From Desulfobacterales bacterium (GTDB taxonomy: Bacteria; Desulfobacterota; Desulfobacteria; Desulfobacterales; UBA5852), in contig JASJBQ010000193.1 of the NCBI GenBank assembly GCA_030066455.1, positions 1-8,902 on the forward strand: a stretch of DNA of 8,902 nt, read 5' to 3'. Shown here piece after piece: positions 8,301-8,902 of this stretch. A model generated the notes under the pieces. That model did no database searches and was not told the origin of the DNA. It saw only the letters and a program-made list of their open reading frames with translations. How positions within the stretch are numbered: position 1 is the first letter of the stretch; every line of letters starts with the position of its first letter. A program made the position numbers and the translations under genes.

Positions 8301-8902
8301 CGATGGCGAGAGGGTCGATTACACGGTTTTGCGTCGCCTCGTTCCGATGGCGGTCATCGAGGAGGGGGCCCTTGATTTCCATCTGCGCCTGTCCGGCAAC
8401 GGTACCACGCGGCGTCAATTCCTGAGCCATGCCGACGGACTGCTCACCATCATCGGTGGTCCCGGCCAACTTCAAGAGCGGCGGATCGACCTCTGGGCCG
8501 CCGATCTGACGACGACGCTGCTCTCGCCCGAATGGCAGAAACAGGAAACGACCGAGGTCATCTGCATGGTGGCCCGCGTCAGTGTCGTGGACGGTATGGC
8601 CACCATCGACAACATGCTGCTGGACACCGAGCGGGTTACGATCGCGGGCAGCGGGGTCATCAATCTGAAGGACGAAACGCTGGATGTTTATATCGCCCCC
8701 CGTCCGAAAAACCCCAGTCTGGTCAGCCTGGCCAACCCGGTCAACATCACCGGCACCCTCTCCCAACCCGAAATTACAGTGGCCAAGCTTCCCGGCCGGA
8801 AGCACCGGCTCGCGCGTACGGGCCTCCTGGCCGGACTGATCAATCCCCTCTTCCTGCTCACGGCATTGACCGACACCGGCACTTTCGGGGCCGAATCCTG
8901 CA
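5308..8902 (+). CDS. AsmA family protein (second tandem paralogue), 3' end cut by window
   Basis: The frame is open without a stop from the start codon to the right edge, giving 1198 visible codons. By comparison with its neighbour, only about 16 codons are missing. The layout copies the first protein: anchor at residues 6-28, FGRDFRIGG and NPDW near residue 75, ANNYSFG near 125, repeat modules starting near residues 241, 374, 508 and 821, and a GRSSG stretch. The C-terminal AsmA-type domain holds VICMVARV, APRPK and LANPVNITGTLSQPEITV, then RTGLLAGLINPLFLLT from residue 1170 and a final Cys1198. Like other AsmA-type proteins it should sit in the inner membrane with its bulk in the periplasm and act in lipid movement or envelope upkeep. 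By eye the N-terminal 130 residues are slightly over half identical to the first protein and the C-terminal domain somewhat more. ATG 5308 aligns exactly with the first protein's start; ATG 5284 would add eight residues. Neither has a good ribosome binding site. The duplication is old, since DNA identity is patchy. Confidence 0.9.
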   Translation, partial: MRPPKLALIFFTVLLLCAAVAVGALLLVDPDVFHDQLEALASDAFGRDFRIGGAIGIKRSLRPQFILKEITIDNPDWAAGPHFARADHVAVRVALLPLLRGALRIRDVTFTGVEIHIEDGPGDANNYSFGEVADRHSLRQLPSIERMLVRDTVIHYRPPDGPGRRLEIATARLWNIPGEPERIAAEGMAQGLQYTLDFTSEPDAERSGPQHPWSVRLDMQGAGLALIIEGQMRPAFAWRQFDGRIAIRGEETDQLAILLGTKLPSAGPFDIAAAINSNQDTFKLTDLKARIAKIANRHDIRIADGDLSAGGSAPFRLNLRGTLDDNPLVLRLESEGSKAPDAPQPVTATLQIADTELGVRGKTSSADGQPGLTLEGRIQGRRLDTLTRLLDLDLPSAGPYQFSFQAGIGDRGYGLDRLAGEIKGIQPWDTIQFANGRAAVGPDGSIDAAIEARLNDVPLTVSFTGHPETSDEKDRRALRLQLDASLPGTGLTGKGAIVSLDDRFQLELTTHVQGDRLDILGSLIGVAMPLVGPYDVKADLLSADGAHSLQDIRIKLGADRMRGQLEWRDQAPRPMLTGRLRADRLAFKTLSLLEAPTTERIGSPIDLRWFNTFDARLGIAVAHLTGSPIPVRNIDMSATMAAGRLAVPFRAQIADAPFEGQLVLHQPADTPEIALHAEAGRIEADRAFEQIQLPGVVDGTIDAIRIEGRSSGRSWPSLLDRAVLKVALPSADIHYAGQFIGRPIDLVVETAEFSTAAGQPLSSTFTGKIQDIPFDARANTSRLAELASTQTPLPIRLDLKTVNMEFKGRGTVARPIDKKVFDLEHEIAGDKIEGLDPLVDLAISLHGAFSARGTIAGRGDRVTYNEVLQVGKSHFEMTMNIDQAGPRPKISAQITSEDLYLEDVKLLPSGDEAEKGEYLIPDFSLPVDYLRASDLKMDIHAQNVHSDIGHLGALNYKVTIKDGHFEANSTISNPEGARLREFLDLNAAVNPPAYHYEVDGERVDYTVLRRLVPMAVIEEGALDFHLRLSGNGTTRRQFLSHADGLLTIIGGPGQLQERRIDLWAADLTTTLLSPEWQKQETTEVICMVARVSVVDGMATIDNMLLDTERVTIAGSGVINLKDETLDVYIAPRPKNPSLVSLANPVNITGTLSQPEITVAKLPGRKHRLARTGLLAGLINPLFLLTALTDTGTFGAESC
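6028..8028 (+). repeat. Four internal repeat modules in the second AsmA-like protein
   Basis: The same module as in the first paralogue begins at codons 6028, 6427, 6829 and 7768 (residues 241, 374, 508 and 821). Heads include GRRLDTLTRLLDLDLPSAG, GDRLDILGSLIGVAMPLVG and GDKIEGLDPLVDLAISLHG, each followed by hydrophobic/polar alternation. Position and order agree with the first protein to within about five residues, so the internal repeats were already in place before the gene duplicated. Confidence 0.6.

Noticed and set aside
8002..8805. Minus-strand open frame of 267 codons opposite the end of the second AsmA-like gene
   Set aside because: It lies opposite the conserved C-terminal AsmA-type domain and shows no family motif; it is a complement artefact.

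Overview
The window is GC-rich and densely coded, with four protein-coding genes. Two face left (positions 1-1149, minus strand) and two face right (1439-8902, plus strand). Exported envelope proteins of the AsmA type point to a Gram-negative, two-membrane bacterium, Proteobacteria or Desulfobacterota in the broad sense. Nothing in the sequence fixes the genus. There are no rRNA or tRNA genes, CRISPR repeats, insertion sequences or phage genes that I can see.

Left part (minus strand). Only the first 51 codons of a gene are present at positions 153 down to 1. It resembles the N-terminus of a dicarboxylate/amino-acid:cation symporter. Upstream of it, at 1149-262, lies a complete secreted GDSL/SGNH-family lipase or esterase with a signal peptide and a strong ribosome binding site. 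A GC-rich hairpin followed by a six-T run overlaps the stop codon of the lipase gene. The two leftward genes are therefore probably separate transcription units, and a weak promoter candidate sits in front of the symporter gene.

Centre and right (plus strand). Past a 289-bp divergent intergenic region there are two large tandem paralogues of the AsmA family. The first (1439-5104, 1221 residues) is complete. The second (5308 to past the right edge, 1198 codons visible) probably lacks only its last 15-20 codons. They align collinearly from the membrane anchor to the C-terminal AsmA-type domain and are about half identical by eye. About 200 bp, including a bipartite hairpin, separates them. Within each protein a module with a recognisable head motif occurs four times at matching positions, which fits the repetitive beta-groove architecture known for AsmA/TamB/YhdP-type bridge-like lipid transfer proteins.

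Taken together, the right half encodes inner-membrane-anchored periplasmic proteins likely to act in phospholipid movement or outer-membrane homeostasis, next to a secreted lipid- or ester-hydrolysing enzyme. That functional link rests only on adjacency and family knowledge. I found no convincing new type of system here. The most notable items are the tandem AsmA pair with its internal repeats, a conserved C-terminal cysteine pair, a lipase lacking the usual block II glycine, and a terminator overlapping a stop codon.
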